64,000 bases of DNA, from contig NZ_JYJK01000073.1 of assembly GCF_003263785.1 (NCBI RefSeq), forward strand, positions 124,001 through 188,000. Direction: 5' to 3'. A program made the position numbers and the translations under genes. How positions within the stretch are numbered: the stretch's first letter is position 1; every line of letters starts with the position of its first letter. This document shows, piece by piece, positions 1 through 10,165 of the stretch. Below the pieces are notes generated by a model. It was not told where the DNA came from. It saw nothing but the letters and a program-made list of their open reading frames with translations, and did not search any database. Origin of the DNA: Vibrio variabilis. Its GTDB lineage: Bacteria; Pseudomonadota; Gammaproteobacteria; Enterobacterales; Vibrionaceae.

Positions 1-2
1 GT

Positions 3-260
3 GGGTACATCAATTTGGGTGACACCCCCATTGAAAAACTGCCCAACGGTATGGTGGTCAACGGAGACCTTAGCTTAATTAGAACGCCTATTACCGAACT
101 CCCTGAAGGTATTGTTATTGAAGGCAACCTTTATATTGGTGGTTCAAAGATCACTCAATTCCCTAAAACCATGACCGTCAATGGCAACATCTTTCTTGGC
201 GGTAATGTGATTACGCAGTGGCCGGACAATCTTACTCTTGGTGGTGCGGTCGCACGCTAA
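3..260 (+). CDS. Repeat protein, C-terminal fragment cut by window edge
   Basis: An open frame runs in from the window edge and stops at 258-260; no start is visible, so this is the 3' end of a longer gene. It shows at least three ~20-residue repeats of the pattern G-(N/D)-(L/I)-x-(L/I)-x-x-(T/S)-x-I-T-(E/Q)-(L/F/W)-P, for example around GDLSLIRTPITELPEG. Such regular hydrophobic spacing fits a leucine-rich-repeat-like or beta-solenoid fold. The last repeat breaks off in a short GGAVAR tail, which could be the true end or another of this window's frameshifts. I do not recognise a specific function. Confidence 0.55.
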   Translation, partial: GYINLGDTPIEKLPNGMVVNGDLSLIRTPITELPEGIVIEGNLYIGGSKITQFPKTMTVNGNIFLGGNVITQWPDNLTLGGAVAR

Positions 261-285
261 TGCAAGCCACTCTCGAAGAGCGCAA

Positions 286-1185
286 TCAAAAGTAATGCGA
301 GATCGCAAGGTAACGCGTGCGAATGTGTTCAATAAGCAATCTCACTTTGTTTGGAGGCTGGCGGGTAAAAGGATAGACAGCGTAAATACCCAGCCTCTTT
401 CCCACTTGATCCGGGAAAATATCCACCAGCTGGCCATTGCGTATGTCGTGGTATACCAGACACCTAGGAACATAAGCGATACCATGTCCTCCCAGAGCCG
501 CCTTACGAAGTGCAGTGGCATTATCGGTAGAGAATGAGCCTGACACGCGTACGATGTAGTTGCCTTTGTCTCCTTTGAACTCCCACTCCGACGCCCCTGT
601 TGTCTGATAGGCGTATTGCAGACAGTTGTGCTGAGTCAGATCCTCAGGCACTAGTGGCTTGCGGTTTTTCGCAATATAAGATGGCGACGCACACACCACC
701 CACTGAGAGTCTAGAATATGGCGTGCTATCAGGCTTGAATCTTCCAAATATCCGGTACGGATGACTAGGTCATATCCTCCGTCAACAAGATCCACAAAGC
801 GGTTGTCCAAAGACATATCAACCGAAAGACCAGGATGCATATTGCAAAACTCAGCCACAGCGTCTGCCAAAATAAGGTCTCCAGAGATGGTCGGTACCGA
901 CATTTTGATGTGACCACTGACGTTTTCACCAAATCCCGACACGGATTCCATCGCTTCTTGGGTGGCTTGCTTCACATTTTTAGCGCCATGGACTAACGCC
1001 TTACCTGCTTCAGTTAGCGTTAATTTGCGCGTTGTTCGATATAATAATTGAACCCCTAATTCTTCTTCAAGTCTCGCAATCCTTTTACTAACTACCGAAT
1101 TTGTAAGGTTATTTTGTTCAGCTACACGACTGAACGCCCCAGTTTCTACTACCTGATAAAACAGGATTAAATCGTCTGCACGCAT
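286..1185 (-). CDS. LysR-family transcriptional regulator
   Basis: The 299-residue protein has the family's usual length. An N-terminal winged helix-turn-helix (about residues 1-60, including SVVSKRIARLEEELGVQLLYR) is followed by a periplasmic-binding-protein-like effector domain. It is transcribed divergently from the lactate permease gene, with 166 bp between the two starts. This is the classic layout of a LysR regulator controlling its neighbour and itself. I infer that it senses lactate or a related acid and regulates the lld operon. Many proteobacteria use a GntR-type LldR instead, so the regulator class is worth noting. The effector is unknown. Confidence 0.85.
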   Translation of the reverse strand: MRADDLILFYQVVETGAFSRVAEQNNLTNSVVSKRIARLEEELGVQLLYRTTRKLTLTEAGKALVHGAKNVKQATQEAMESVSGFGENVSGHIKMSVPTISGDLILADAVAEFCNMHPGLSVDMSLDNRFVDLVDGGYDLVIRTGYLEDSSLIARHILDSQWVVCASPSYIAKNRKPLVPEDLTQHNCLQYAYQTTGASEWEFKGDKGNYIVRVSGSFSTDNATALRKAALGGHGIAYVPRCLVYHDIRNGQLVDIFPDQVGKRLGIYAVYPFTRQPPNKVRLLIEHIRTRYLAISHYF

Positions 1186-1203
1186 ACTTTTATGTCATTT
1201 TTG

Positions 1204-1226
1204 GAAATAATCATTTTCATTATTTC
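1204..1226. promoter_or_regulatory. Perfect palindrome between lysR and lldP, candidate operator
   Basis: GAAATAAT (1204-1211) and ATTATTTC (1219-1226) are perfect inverted arms with a 7-nt spacer. The site lies 19 bp upstream of the lysR start and 126 bp upstream of lldP. The position and AT-rich dyad fit a LysR recognition site, but binding is inferred. Confidence 0.5.
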
Positions 1227-1351
1227 TCTATATCACCAAAAAAGAAAGGGATAAATTTACCCCACCTTAACAACCCTATTACAAAAATAATAAGCACGAC
1301 ACGGCTGACTCATTCAATACCAAAGTCGGCCAAGACAAAAGGAAGTCGCTA

Positions 1352-3044
1352 ATGTCTGAAACTTTACTTGCCCTTGTGGCCTTTTCTCCCATTGTGGTTG
1401 CTGCCATACTTCTGGTGGGATTGAACTGGCCAGCCAAAAAAGCCATGCCCGTTGCGTTTGGCCTAACCGTAGTCATCGCCCTATTTACTTGGGACATGTC
1501 CGTCACACGTGTTTTAGCGTCCATTTTTCAAGGATTCGGCATCACCGTTGCCGTGCTTTGGATTGTGTTTGGCGCCATCTTTTTGCTCAACACACTAAAA
1601 CACACCGGCGCCATTACAACGATTCGTAACGGCTTTACCGATATTTCACCTGACCGCCGCGTTCAAGCCATCATCATCGCTTGGTGTTTTGGATCTTTCA
1701 TCGAAGGCGCATCTGGCTTTGGCACACCCGCAGCGATAGCGGCACCTCTCCTAGTTGCGATTGGTTTTCCTGCTCTGGCCGCGGTTTTGATGGGTATGAT
1801 GATTCAATCAACCCCGGTCTCTTTTGGTGCAGTGGGCACACCAATCATTGTGGGTGTGAACAAGGGTCTAGATACGCACAACATCAGCGAATCACTGGTT
1901 TCCCAAGGTGCATCGTGGGATCTCTACCTACAGCAAATCACCGCTAATGTTGCCATCATCCATGCCTGTGTAGGTACACTGATGCCGGTTCTGATGGCAA
2001 TGATGCTGACTCGCTTTTTTGGTAATAACCGCAGTTGGACAGAAGGTCTAGATATCCTGCCTTTCGCACTCTTTGCCGGTGTTGCGTTCACCGTGCCGTA
2101 CGCACTCACGGGCGTGCTACTAGGCCCTGAGTTTCCTTCATTGATTGGTGGTCTAGTTGGTCTTGCTATCGTCGTCAGCGCAGCCAAACGTGGCTTTCTG
2201 GTTCCTAAATCAACGTGGGATTTTGAAAGCGAAGATAAGTGGCCGACAGAGTGGCTTGGTTCGCTAAAAATGGGTCTGAAACAAAACGCTGGAAAACCGA
2301 TGTCAATGGCGGTGGCATGGCTACCCTACATTCTTCTGGCTGTCATCCTTGTTGCAAGCCGCGTGAGTAGCGAGTTCAAGGGCTTCCTGACCAGCGTGAG
2401 CCTGTCGTTTAGCAATATTCTTGGCGAGACGGGTATTAGCACGGCTATTCAACCCCTTTACTTGCCAGGTGGGATCTTAGTCTTCGTTGCTCTACTTGCG
2501 GTCATCATTCAATCGCGCTCAGCAAAACCATTAATGGCGGCATTTGGCGAATCAAGTAAGACACTGATCGGTGCAGGCTTTGTTCTAGTGTTCACTATTC
2601 CCATGGTTCGTATCTTCATTAACTCGGGTGTAAACGGTGCTGATCTCGCAAGTATGCCAGTCACCACAGCTAACTTTGCCTCTGCTCTCGTTGGAGAAGC
2701 CTTCCCGGCGTTGAGTGCCACCATTGGTGCGCTGGGTGCCTTTATCGCTGGCTCAAACACTGTCTCGAACATGATGTTTAGCCAGTTCCAGTTTGAAGTG
2801 GCACAAACGCTCACTATCTCAACCACCGCCGTGATCGCCCTACAGGCCGTTGGTGCCGCTGCAGGTAACATGATTGCTATTCATAATGTCGTCGCAGCTT
2901 CTGCCACGGTGGGTCTACTTGGCCGCGAAGGTCTAAACGTTGAGAAAAACCATTATCCCTACGTTCTACTACCTAGTTGTCACTGGCCTTATCGGACTTG
3001 CACTGGTGTACGGGTTCCATGTTACCGATGCACTGATGAACTGA
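1352..3044 (+). CDS. lldP: L-lactate permease (LctP/LldP family), one frameshift near the end
   Basis: This is an inner-membrane lactate permease of about 563 residues, close to the family length, with a dozen or more hydrophobic segments and the family's conserved [20 protein letters not shown] stretch near residue 120. The start has a good ribosome site (AAGGAAG, 1339-1345). The last ~35 codons are out of frame: one extra A in the run at 2945-2949 gives a wrong ending. Dropping one A restores a hydrophobic tail ([18 protein letters not shown]) and a TGA at 3042-3044. It heads the lactate module and supplies lactate to the lld and dld dehydrogenases. The frameshift is most simply a sequencing error. 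Confidence 0.9.
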
Positions 3045-3062
3045 TTTAGGTTTTAGTCAAAG

Positions 3063-3125
3063 GCGCACTTGCCGACTGTCGGCAAAGTTGTGAAACACTT
3101 CAAGAAGGTAAGTGCGCTTATTTTT
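3063..3125 (+). terminator. Stem-loop with T-rich tail between lldP and lldE
   Basis: GCGCACTT (3063-3070) pairs with AAGTGCGC (3110-3117), enclosing a second hairpin (TGCCGAC..GTCGGCA region, 3070-3084), and is followed by TTATTTTTC. It can act as a partial terminator or processing site, letting lldP be expressed at a different level from lldEFG-dld. Confidence 0.6.
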
Positions 3126-3194
3126 CATAACCTTACAACTAGTCTATATAAAAACAGGAACCCATAAAAATGGGTCTAGTGCTGGAGCAATACA

Positions 3195-3953
3195 ATGCGA
3201 ATCTATCCCTCAAAACCGAGCAAAGTCTACGTCTATGCCACATGCCTAGTAGACGTATTTGACCCCGAAGCAGGCCTAGATGCCATGACCCTTCTAAAGC
3301 AACAAGGCATCGAGGTTGAGTTTATCGAAAAACAAACCTGTTGCGGACAACCTGCCTATACCTCGGGCTATGAATCAGAAGCCAAACAAGTTGCACAAAG
3401 CCAAATGGATCTGTTTGCTGAAGAGTATCCAATTATTGTTTTATCCGGCTCGTGCGGCGGCATGATGCATCACCATTATCGCCGCCTATTTGAAGGCGAT
3501 AGCAATCAAGCTCAAGTTGATACGTTCTGCGACCGTGTATTTGAGCTCACCGAATTTCTCGTTAACGTCTGTCGCGTCAAGCTCGATGACAAGGGCCAGC
3601 CTACAAGTGTCGTTATGCACACCTCTTGCGCGGCAAGGCGTGAAATGAATGTTCACATCACAGCCACTGAGCTACTAAGCCAACTCTCCAAAGTCGAGCT
3701 TCGTATGCAAGACTATGAAAGCGAATGTTGTGGCTTTGGCGGTAGTTTCTCTGTACGTCACCCGAATATCTCCGAAGCCATGGTGAAAGACAAAACTCAC
3801 CATATCGAAGCGACTCAATCCGATACACTGGTAAGCGCCGATTGGGGATGCCTTCTCAACATCAATGGCGCGTTTGAGTACCAAGGTAAACCCATCAAAG
3901 GGCGTCACCTTGCTTCATTTCTTCTTGAGAGAACACAGGAGAATGCACAATGA
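3195..3953 (+). CDS. lldE: L-lactate dehydrogenase complex Fe-S subunit LldE/LutA
   Basis: This 252-residue protein carries two cysteine-rich CCG domains, with signature motifs CCGQPAYTSGY (near residue 50) and CCGFGGSFSV (near 178) that bind an Fe-S cofactor. It is the LldE/LutA/YkgE subunit of the three-part LldEFG complex, which oxidises L-lactate to pyruvate at the membrane. GGAG lies just upstream of the ATG. The stop overlaps the next start (ATGA at 3950-3953), indicating translational coupling to lldF. The gene order matches the lactate cluster I recall from Shewanella. Confidence 0.92.
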   Translation: MRIYPSKPSKVYVYATCLVDVFDPEAGLDAMTLLKQQGIEVEFIEKQTCCGQPAYTSGYESEAKQVAQSQMDLFAEEYPIIVLSGSCGGMMHHHYRRLFEGDSNQAQVDTFCDRVFELTEFLVNVCRVKLDDKGQPTSVVMHTSCAARREMNVHITATELLSQLSKVELRMQDYESECCGFGGSFSVRHPNISEAMVKDKTHHIEATQSDTLVSADWGCLLNINGAFEYQGKPIKGRHLASFLLERTQENAQ

Positions 3954-5383
3954 GTCAAACTCCTGAACAGTTCCACCAGCTTGCAAAAAATGCGCTGGAC
4001 GATAAACAGCTAAGAGCCAACTTTCGTGGCGCGATGGATTATCTGCGTGATAAGCGTAAGACAGCGTTTAGTGACGTCGATGAAGAGAAGCAAATAAGAG
4101 ATCTTGCCGAATCCATTCGCCAACGATGCCTGAGTAAACTGCCTGAGCTTCTCGAACAGTTAGAATTCAATTGCTACAAAAATGGCATTCAAGTTCATTG
4201 GGCAGAAAACCCAGAACAAGCGAACGCCATTATTGCCGCTATTGCGAATGAGCACGATGCCAAGCAAATCATCAAAGGCAAATCCATGGTGAGCGAAGAG
4301 ATCGAGATGAACCATGAGATGGCGAAGCTCGGTATTGAATGCCTAGAGAGTGATATGGGCGAGTACATCGTTCAACTGGACGGCGACAAGCCTTCTCACA
4401 TCATCATGCCAGCGATTCACAAGAACAAACAGGAAGTGAGCGACACCTTTGAGCAGCACCTCGATGGCTTCAAACCTACCACAGATGTAGATAGCCTGAT
4501 TCAAACCGGTCGCACCCGCCTAAGACAAAAGTTCTTCGAAGCCGATATTGGTTTATCCGGTGTCAACTTTGCGGTTGCAGAAACAGGCACGCTTTGTCTA
4601 GTCGAAAACGAAGGCAATGGCCGCATGTCGACAACAGTGCCAAACGTGCACATTGCGATCACTGGTATCGAGAAGGTCGTTGAGTTTTTGTCTGATGTCC
4701 CGCCGCTATACAGTGCGTTAACTCGCTCCGCGACAGGTCAAGCCATCACCACTTACTTCAACATGATCACCTCTCCTCGTAAAAACGGCGAGAAAGACGG
4801 CCCGCAGGAAGTGCATCTCATTCTGCTCGATAACGGACGCAGTCAAGCCTACCGAGATGAAGAGCTTCGCAAGACTCTCCAATGCATTCGCTGCGGCGCG
4901 TGCATGAACCACTGCCCGGTCTACACCAAAATTGGTGGTCATGCTTATGGCACGGTTTACCCAGGTCCGATTGGCAAAATCATCTCCCCTCATTTGCTGG
5001 GTATGGATAAAACCAAAGATCTTGTTACTGCATCTAGCCTTTGCGGTGCCTGTGGCGAAGTCTGCCCGGTTAGAATACCGATCCCAGATATGCTGCTTCG
5101 CCTTCGTAAAGAAGCCAAAAACAAAGCGGAAAAAGACACGCCTCCACTAAAAGGCAAAATGCCGCCAGCAGTGGCTTGAAAGCGCCGCAATGAAAGGCTT
5201 TGCATTCGCCGCGAGCAATCCGAGCTTGTATCACACAGGCACTTATATGGCGACCAAGTTGCAAAACCTTATCCCGAATAAACTCGGCGCTTGGACACAA
5301 TGTCGAACCAGCCCAAAACCGGCTAAGCAAACCCTACACCAGATCATGCCGAACGAAGTAAAGCCAAAAGCGATAAGCAGTAA
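3950..5383 (+). CDS. lldF: L-lactate dehydrogenase complex ferredoxin-like subunit LldF/LutB, two frameshifts
   Basis: LldF/LutB/YkgF has an N-terminal DUF162 domain and two ferredoxin-type clusters, CIRCGACMNHCPVY and CGACGEVCPVRIP, around residues 307-385. The frame closes early at 5179 (409 residues). The missing C-terminus (MKGFAFAASNPSLYHTG...) continues in another frame, so there is a frameshift between 5151 and 5175. That frame then runs without a stop into lldG. One extra A at the run 5366-5369 would instead give KSDKQ-stop at 5381-5383 and a protein of about 477 residues, matching E. coli YkgF. Both shifts look like sequencing errors. The exact end is inferred. Confidence 0.85.
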
Positions 5384-5396
5384 CGAGGAGACCAAG

Positions 5397-6062
5397 ATGA
5401 ACACCAGACTTGCCAAAGACAATATTCTTGGCCGACTCAAGCAAGCGAAACGCAGCCCAAAATCGGCGGAGGAATTAGCCTTTTTCCCTTGGGGAAGCCA
5501 TCCAGATATCACTATAGACGATAAAGCCGAGCGCTTTGTCGAGATGATGAGCGCCAACCATGCCGACGTTCGAACTGTTCAGCGCTCTGAGCTTACCCAA
5601 GCCTTGCATGAGGTGATGGACAGTTACGGTTTTAGTCGCATTGCTATGGGTACAGCAGGCGAGTACATCCGTGATTTCGAAGATGCAGCTCAAGGCAAAC
5701 AAGTTACGCCATTCAACCAGAAGATAGAAGATTGGAAATCAGAGCTTTTTAACAGCATTGATGTCGGCATCACCCATACACTGGGCGGCATTGCAGATAC
5801 AGGCGCACTGATCCTGTGGCCCAATGAGCACGAGCCACGCACCTTATCGTTAGTACCACCCAGCCATATAGCGGTTGTGAAAAAGTCAGCGCTTTACGGA
5901 CACTTTCTGCAAGTGATGCAAGAAAACAATTGGGATCATTACATGCCGACCAATGCACTTTTAATTTCTGGTCCATCAAAAACCGCCGATATTCAACAAA
6001 CGCTTGCCTACGGTGCCCATGGCCCGAGTCAGTTGATCGTACTGTTATTGGAAGACGAATAA
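5397..6062 (+). CDS. lldG: L-lactate utilisation protein LldG/LutC
   Basis: This 221-residue DUF162-family protein is the third part of the LldEFG lactate oxidase. It carries the family's GGIADTGALILWP and SGPSKTADIQQTLAYGAHGP stretches. The start at 5397 is chosen because GAGGAG sits about 8 bases upstream and the protein then has family length. As given, the reading frame is open back to 5190, but those residues are the displaced tail of LldF rather than a real N-terminal extension. Confidence 0.9.
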   Translation: MNTRLAKDNILGRLKQAKRSPKSAEELAFFPWGSHPDITIDDKAERFVEMMSANHADVRTVQRSELTQALHEVMDSYGFSRIAMGTAGEYIRDFEDAAQGKQVTPFNQKIEDWKSELFNSIDVGITHTLGGIADTGALILWPNEHEPRTLSLVPPSHIAVVKKSALYGHFLQVMQENNWDHYMPTNALLISGPSKTADIQQTLAYGAHGPSQLIVLLLEDE

Positions 6063-6083
6063 GAACGTACAAAGGACACCAAG

Positions 6084-8917
6084 ATGAATCACACACGCGA
6101 CTATGACTTGCTCAAGCAGCAACTCGCTACCAGAATCGATTCCCAGCGTATCATCACAGGTGAAGCAGAGCGCCTAGCTTATGGTACCGATGCTAGCTTC
6201 TATCGACTGATCCCTCAGATCGTGCTTCGCCTTAAAGATCTCGATGAGGTGATTTTTGCTATCCAGTGTTGCCGTGAGTACAGTATTCCGTTCACGTTTC
6301 GCGCTGCAGGCACTAGTTTGTCAGGCCAAGCGGTGTCTGATTCGGTACTGATTGCTCTAACGGATGACTGGCGCGGACACACTATCCTCGATGAAGGCGC
6401 GAAAATTCGCCTTCAACCGGGCGTGATCGGCGCCGATGCCAATAAATACTTGCTCCCATTCCAACGCAAAATCGGTCCAGACCCGGCATCTATCAACACC
6501 TGTAAAATTGGCGGCATTGCTGCCAATAATGCCAGCGGCATGTGCTGTGGCACCCCGCAAAACTCGTACAAAACTGTCGATAGTATGAAGATAGTTCTGA
6601 GTGATGGCACCTTGGTGGATACCGGAGACAAAGCAAGTATCGAGCGCTTTAAAGCGAACAAGCCTGAATTTATTGGAGGGCTAAAGCACCTTGCCGAAAC
6701 AACCAAGCTAACAGTGAGCTCGCCGAGAAAATTGCTCATAAATACCGGCTTAAAAACACCACAGGCTACGCGCTAAATGCGCTCGTTGATTACAGCGACC
6801 CAATCGAAGTGCTTGAGCATTTGATGATTGGCTCAGAAGGTACCCTAGGTTTTATCGCCGATATTACCTACAACACGGTCAAGGAACACAAATACAAAGC
6901 CTCAACTTTGCTGGTGTTCTCCGATATTGAAACGGCCAGCACAGCGGTAGCAACCATCGCCAATACACCGGTTGCAGCTGTTGAAATGATGGATGGACGT
7001 GCTCTACGTTCGGTCGCGGATAAACCGGGAATGCCCGAGTTTATCAAGCAGCTAGACCTTGAGGCCACCGCACTCCTAGTCGAAGTTCACGCTTCTTGCA
7101 AACACACATTAGACAGCCACACCGATACTGTGATGGCAGCACTCAACGATTACACCATCATTGAGTCTGTACCATTCACGCTGGATCCAGCGACGGTAGC
7201 GACGCTTTGGGGCATCCGCAAGGGTATGTTCCCAGCGGTTGGTGCGGTTCGCGAAGTCGGCACCACCGTCATCATAGAAGACGTTGCATTCCCTGTCGAA
7301 AGCCTTGCAGCTGGCGTACGTGACTTGCAGCAGCTCTTCGACAAATATCACTATGATGAAGCCATCATTTTCGGGCATGCGCTAGAGGGCAACCTGCACT
7401 TTGTGTTTACCCAAGGGTTTGATAGTCAAGAAGAGATCGACCGTTATGGCGGTTTTATGGATGACGTGGCCGACCTTGTCGCCGTCAAATACCAAGGCTC
7501 ATTAAAAGCTGAGCATGGTACCGGGCGTAACATGGCTCCCTATGTGGAACTTGAGTGGGGACAAGAAGGCTATGCGCTGATGCAACAAATCAAAGCGCTG
7601 TTTGATCCCGAAGGTTTGCTCAATCCGGGCGTGATTATTAATGACAATCCACACTCGCACATCGAAAACCTTAAACCTATGCCTGCCGCCGATGACATCG
7701 TCAATCGTTGTATCGAGTGTGGCTTCTGTGAACCCGTTTGCCCTTCACGAACCCTGACATTATCACCTCGTCAGCGCATCGTCCTATTTAGAGAGCTTCA
7801 ACGACGTAAAGCCGCGGGAGAGATTGTGGAAGCAACAGAGCTCGAACAGGTATTCGAATACCAAGGTATCGATACGTGTGCAGCGACAGGTCTGTGCGCC
7901 GATCGCTGTCCTGTGGGCATCAACACTGGGGACCTTATCAAAAAATTAAGAGAGCCAAAGTACAAAAAGTTCCGACCAATCGCTAAATGGACCGCGAATC
8001 ACTTTACGGCGACCACTGCCATAGCGCGTTTTGGTCTCAAAAGTGGAGCTGTCGCCACCAATATCCTCGGCCAAAAGCGTGTTGTTAAACTGGCTGAGGG
8101 TATGCGTAAAATAACCAACAATACGACCCCTAGTTGGCTACCAGAAACGCCAAACGGTGCGAAGTTCAATGCTGACCAGTGCTTCGGTAATGCAGCGTCC
8201 GGTGATAAAAAAGTCGTGTACCTGCCCTCTTGTGCCAGCCGCAATATGAGCACTCAAGCCAGTGCGTATGATAAACGGCCTTTAACAGAAGTGACAATGT
8301 CGCTTATTGCAAAGGCAGGATTTTCACTCGTGACACCTGAATCACTCAGTGAGCAATGTTGTGGTATGCCCTATGACAGCAAAGGCATGACCGACATTGC
8401 CAAACAAAAGAGTGAACAATTGGAGCTCGCTTTATGGGAAGCTTCGGAGCACGGCAAATATCCTGTTTTGATGGACACCAGCCCATGCGCAAAACGCAGT
8501 ATCGAACAGTTCACCAAGCCAATGATCGTTGTCGAGCCAGTAAAATTCGTCAGTGATTATCTGCTCAGCGAACTCACCCTATCGCCAGTCAATGAAACCG
8601 TGATGCTGCATGTCACGTGCAGCTCAAGACGTATGGGATTGGAGAGCGCTATGCTGTCACTCGCAAAAGCTTGTGCCAGCGACGTCATCATCCCAGAACA
8701 TATTCAATGCTGCGGCTGGGCGGGTGACAAAGGCTTCACCACGCCAGAGCTCAATGAAGCGGCTGTGGCACCTCTTAAGGCACAAGTGCCACAAGGGTGC
8801 ACCCGAGGCTTTAGTAACAGTATTACCTGTGAAATTGGCCTCTCTCATCATAGTGGGATCCCTTATCAATCGATTCTTTATCTTGTCGATGAGGTCGCCT
8901 CTCCAGCACACTCCTAA
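6084..8917 (+). CDS. dld: FAD and Fe-S D-lactate dehydrogenase (Dld-II type), one frameshift
   Basis: The reconstructed protein of about 944 residues has an N-terminal FAD-binding domain (around SGQAVSDSVL and NNASGMCCGT), an FAD-oxidase C-terminal domain (AEHGTGRNMAPYVE), two [4Fe-4S] ferredoxin motifs (CIECGFCEPVCPSR, CAATGLCADRCPVG) and two CCG motifs (CCGMPYDSKG, CCGWAGDKG). This is the large respiratory D-lactate dehydrogenase found beside lldEFG in Shewanella-like clusters. A missing base near 6710 breaks the frame; the other frame joins smoothly as NSELAEKIAHKYRLKNTTGY. It closes the lactate operon, 21 bp after lldG. Confidence 0.9.
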
Positions 8918-8946
8918 TCTAGTATTGACCCACTTGTCCTGATTTG

Positions 8947-8989
8947 TCTGCCATCGAAGTCTAATAGCTTTGATGGCAGATTCATTTTT
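8947..8989 (+). terminator. Rho-independent terminator of the lactate operon
   Basis: TCTGCCATCGAAG (8947-8959) pairs with CTTTGATGGCAGA (8968-8980), with one mismatch, and TTCATTTTTA follows. It lies 30 bp after the dld stop. Confidence 0.8.
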
Positions 8990-9089
8990 ACCGTTTAGTT
9001 TTCCCATTCGCCTTGCCGCTTCTAACGGTTTACTGCTATAGCTTATTGTATTCTCTGTTATTTATTCTCAGGCGGTCACAGCGTAATTT

Positions 9090-10120
9090 ATGGATCCATT
9101 ATCACAAGGACTGTTGGGAGCATCATTATCGCAATCGGTGAGTCGCCGACCTCGGTTTGTGGTCGCAGGGGTGTTAGGGCTGCTTTCTGCAATGGCGCCG
9201 GATTTGGATGTGCTAATCCGCTCTTCGCACGATCCGCTGTTGTTCTTAGAGTTTCACCGCCAATTTACTCACTCACTGCTGTTTATTCCGTTAGGGAGCT
9301 TAATTTGTGCGCTGATTTTGCACCCTTTGATTGCCAAAAAGCGCGGCTTCTCGTTCAAACAATCTTGGCTCTACTGCACACTTGGTTATGCGAGCCATGG
9401 ACTGTTGGACGCATGTACGTCATACGGCACGCAGCTGCTCTGGCCATTGACTAATCAGCGCTTTGCTTGGAATAGTATTTCTGTCATCGACCCTCTATTC
9501 ACGCTCCCACTGCTCATCGTTTTGACTATTGCTCTGTGGAAGCGAAGCCCTGCAATCGCAAGAGTTGCGTTCCTATGGGCACTGATTTATCCAACCCTTG
9601 GTATGGTGCAAAGAGACAGGGCAGAACGTATTGGTTGGCAGTTCGCAAACGAACGTAATCACAGCCCAGTTAGGCTCGAAGCAAAACCCAGTTTTGGCAA
9701 TATTCTGGTTTGGAAGATTATCTATGAAGCTGACGGAAGGTTTTACATTGATGCGGTAAGAGCAGGACAAAAGCTGACTGTATACCCTGGTACTAATGTA
9801 GCAAAACTCAACGTGGAGAGAGCGTTTCCCTGGTTACATGAAGATTCGCAGCAATCCAAAGATATCGCACGTTTTTCTTGGTTTTCTGATGCTTTGTCGC
9901 CCTTAGCAAAGAGAATAATCAGCGCATTATCGACGTCCGTTATTCCATCGTTCCCAATGAGGTCAATGCGTTGTGGAGCATCTTGTTAAAAGAGGATGCG
10001 GCCGATAATGAACACGTTACCTACCTGACTCATCGCCGTAGCAGCGTAGAAGACAGGCAGCGGTTTTACGACATGCTTTTCGCTCGCTCTATAGGCGACC
10101 AGAACACCGAGAGGAAGTAA
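9090..10120 (+). CDS. YdjM-type inner-membrane metal-dependent hydrolase, one frameshift
   Basis: The N-terminus MDPLSQGLLGASLSQS with later APDLDVLIRSS, HRQFTHSLLF and YASHGLLDACTSYGT is the hallmark of the YdjM/DUF457 family of membrane proteins with conserved His and Asp residues. Five or so hydrophobic segments are visible in the first 190 residues; a soluble tail follows. The frame breaks near 9890 (one base missing). The continuation in the next frame (ALSKENNQRIIDVRYSIVPNE...) ends at 10118-10120, giving about 343 residues. Members are annotated as putative hydrolases, but the natural substrate is unknown. Confidence 0.8.
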
Positions 10121-10165
10121 TGACGAGCATGCCCCGTATGGACATGCTCGAAACTACAATCAGAA

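Noticed and set aside
5190..6062. A single 290-residue LldF-tail/LldG fusion protein
   Set aside because: The first 69 residues are the displaced LldF C-terminus. Two nearby frameshifts explain it, and lldG has its own ribosome site at 5397.
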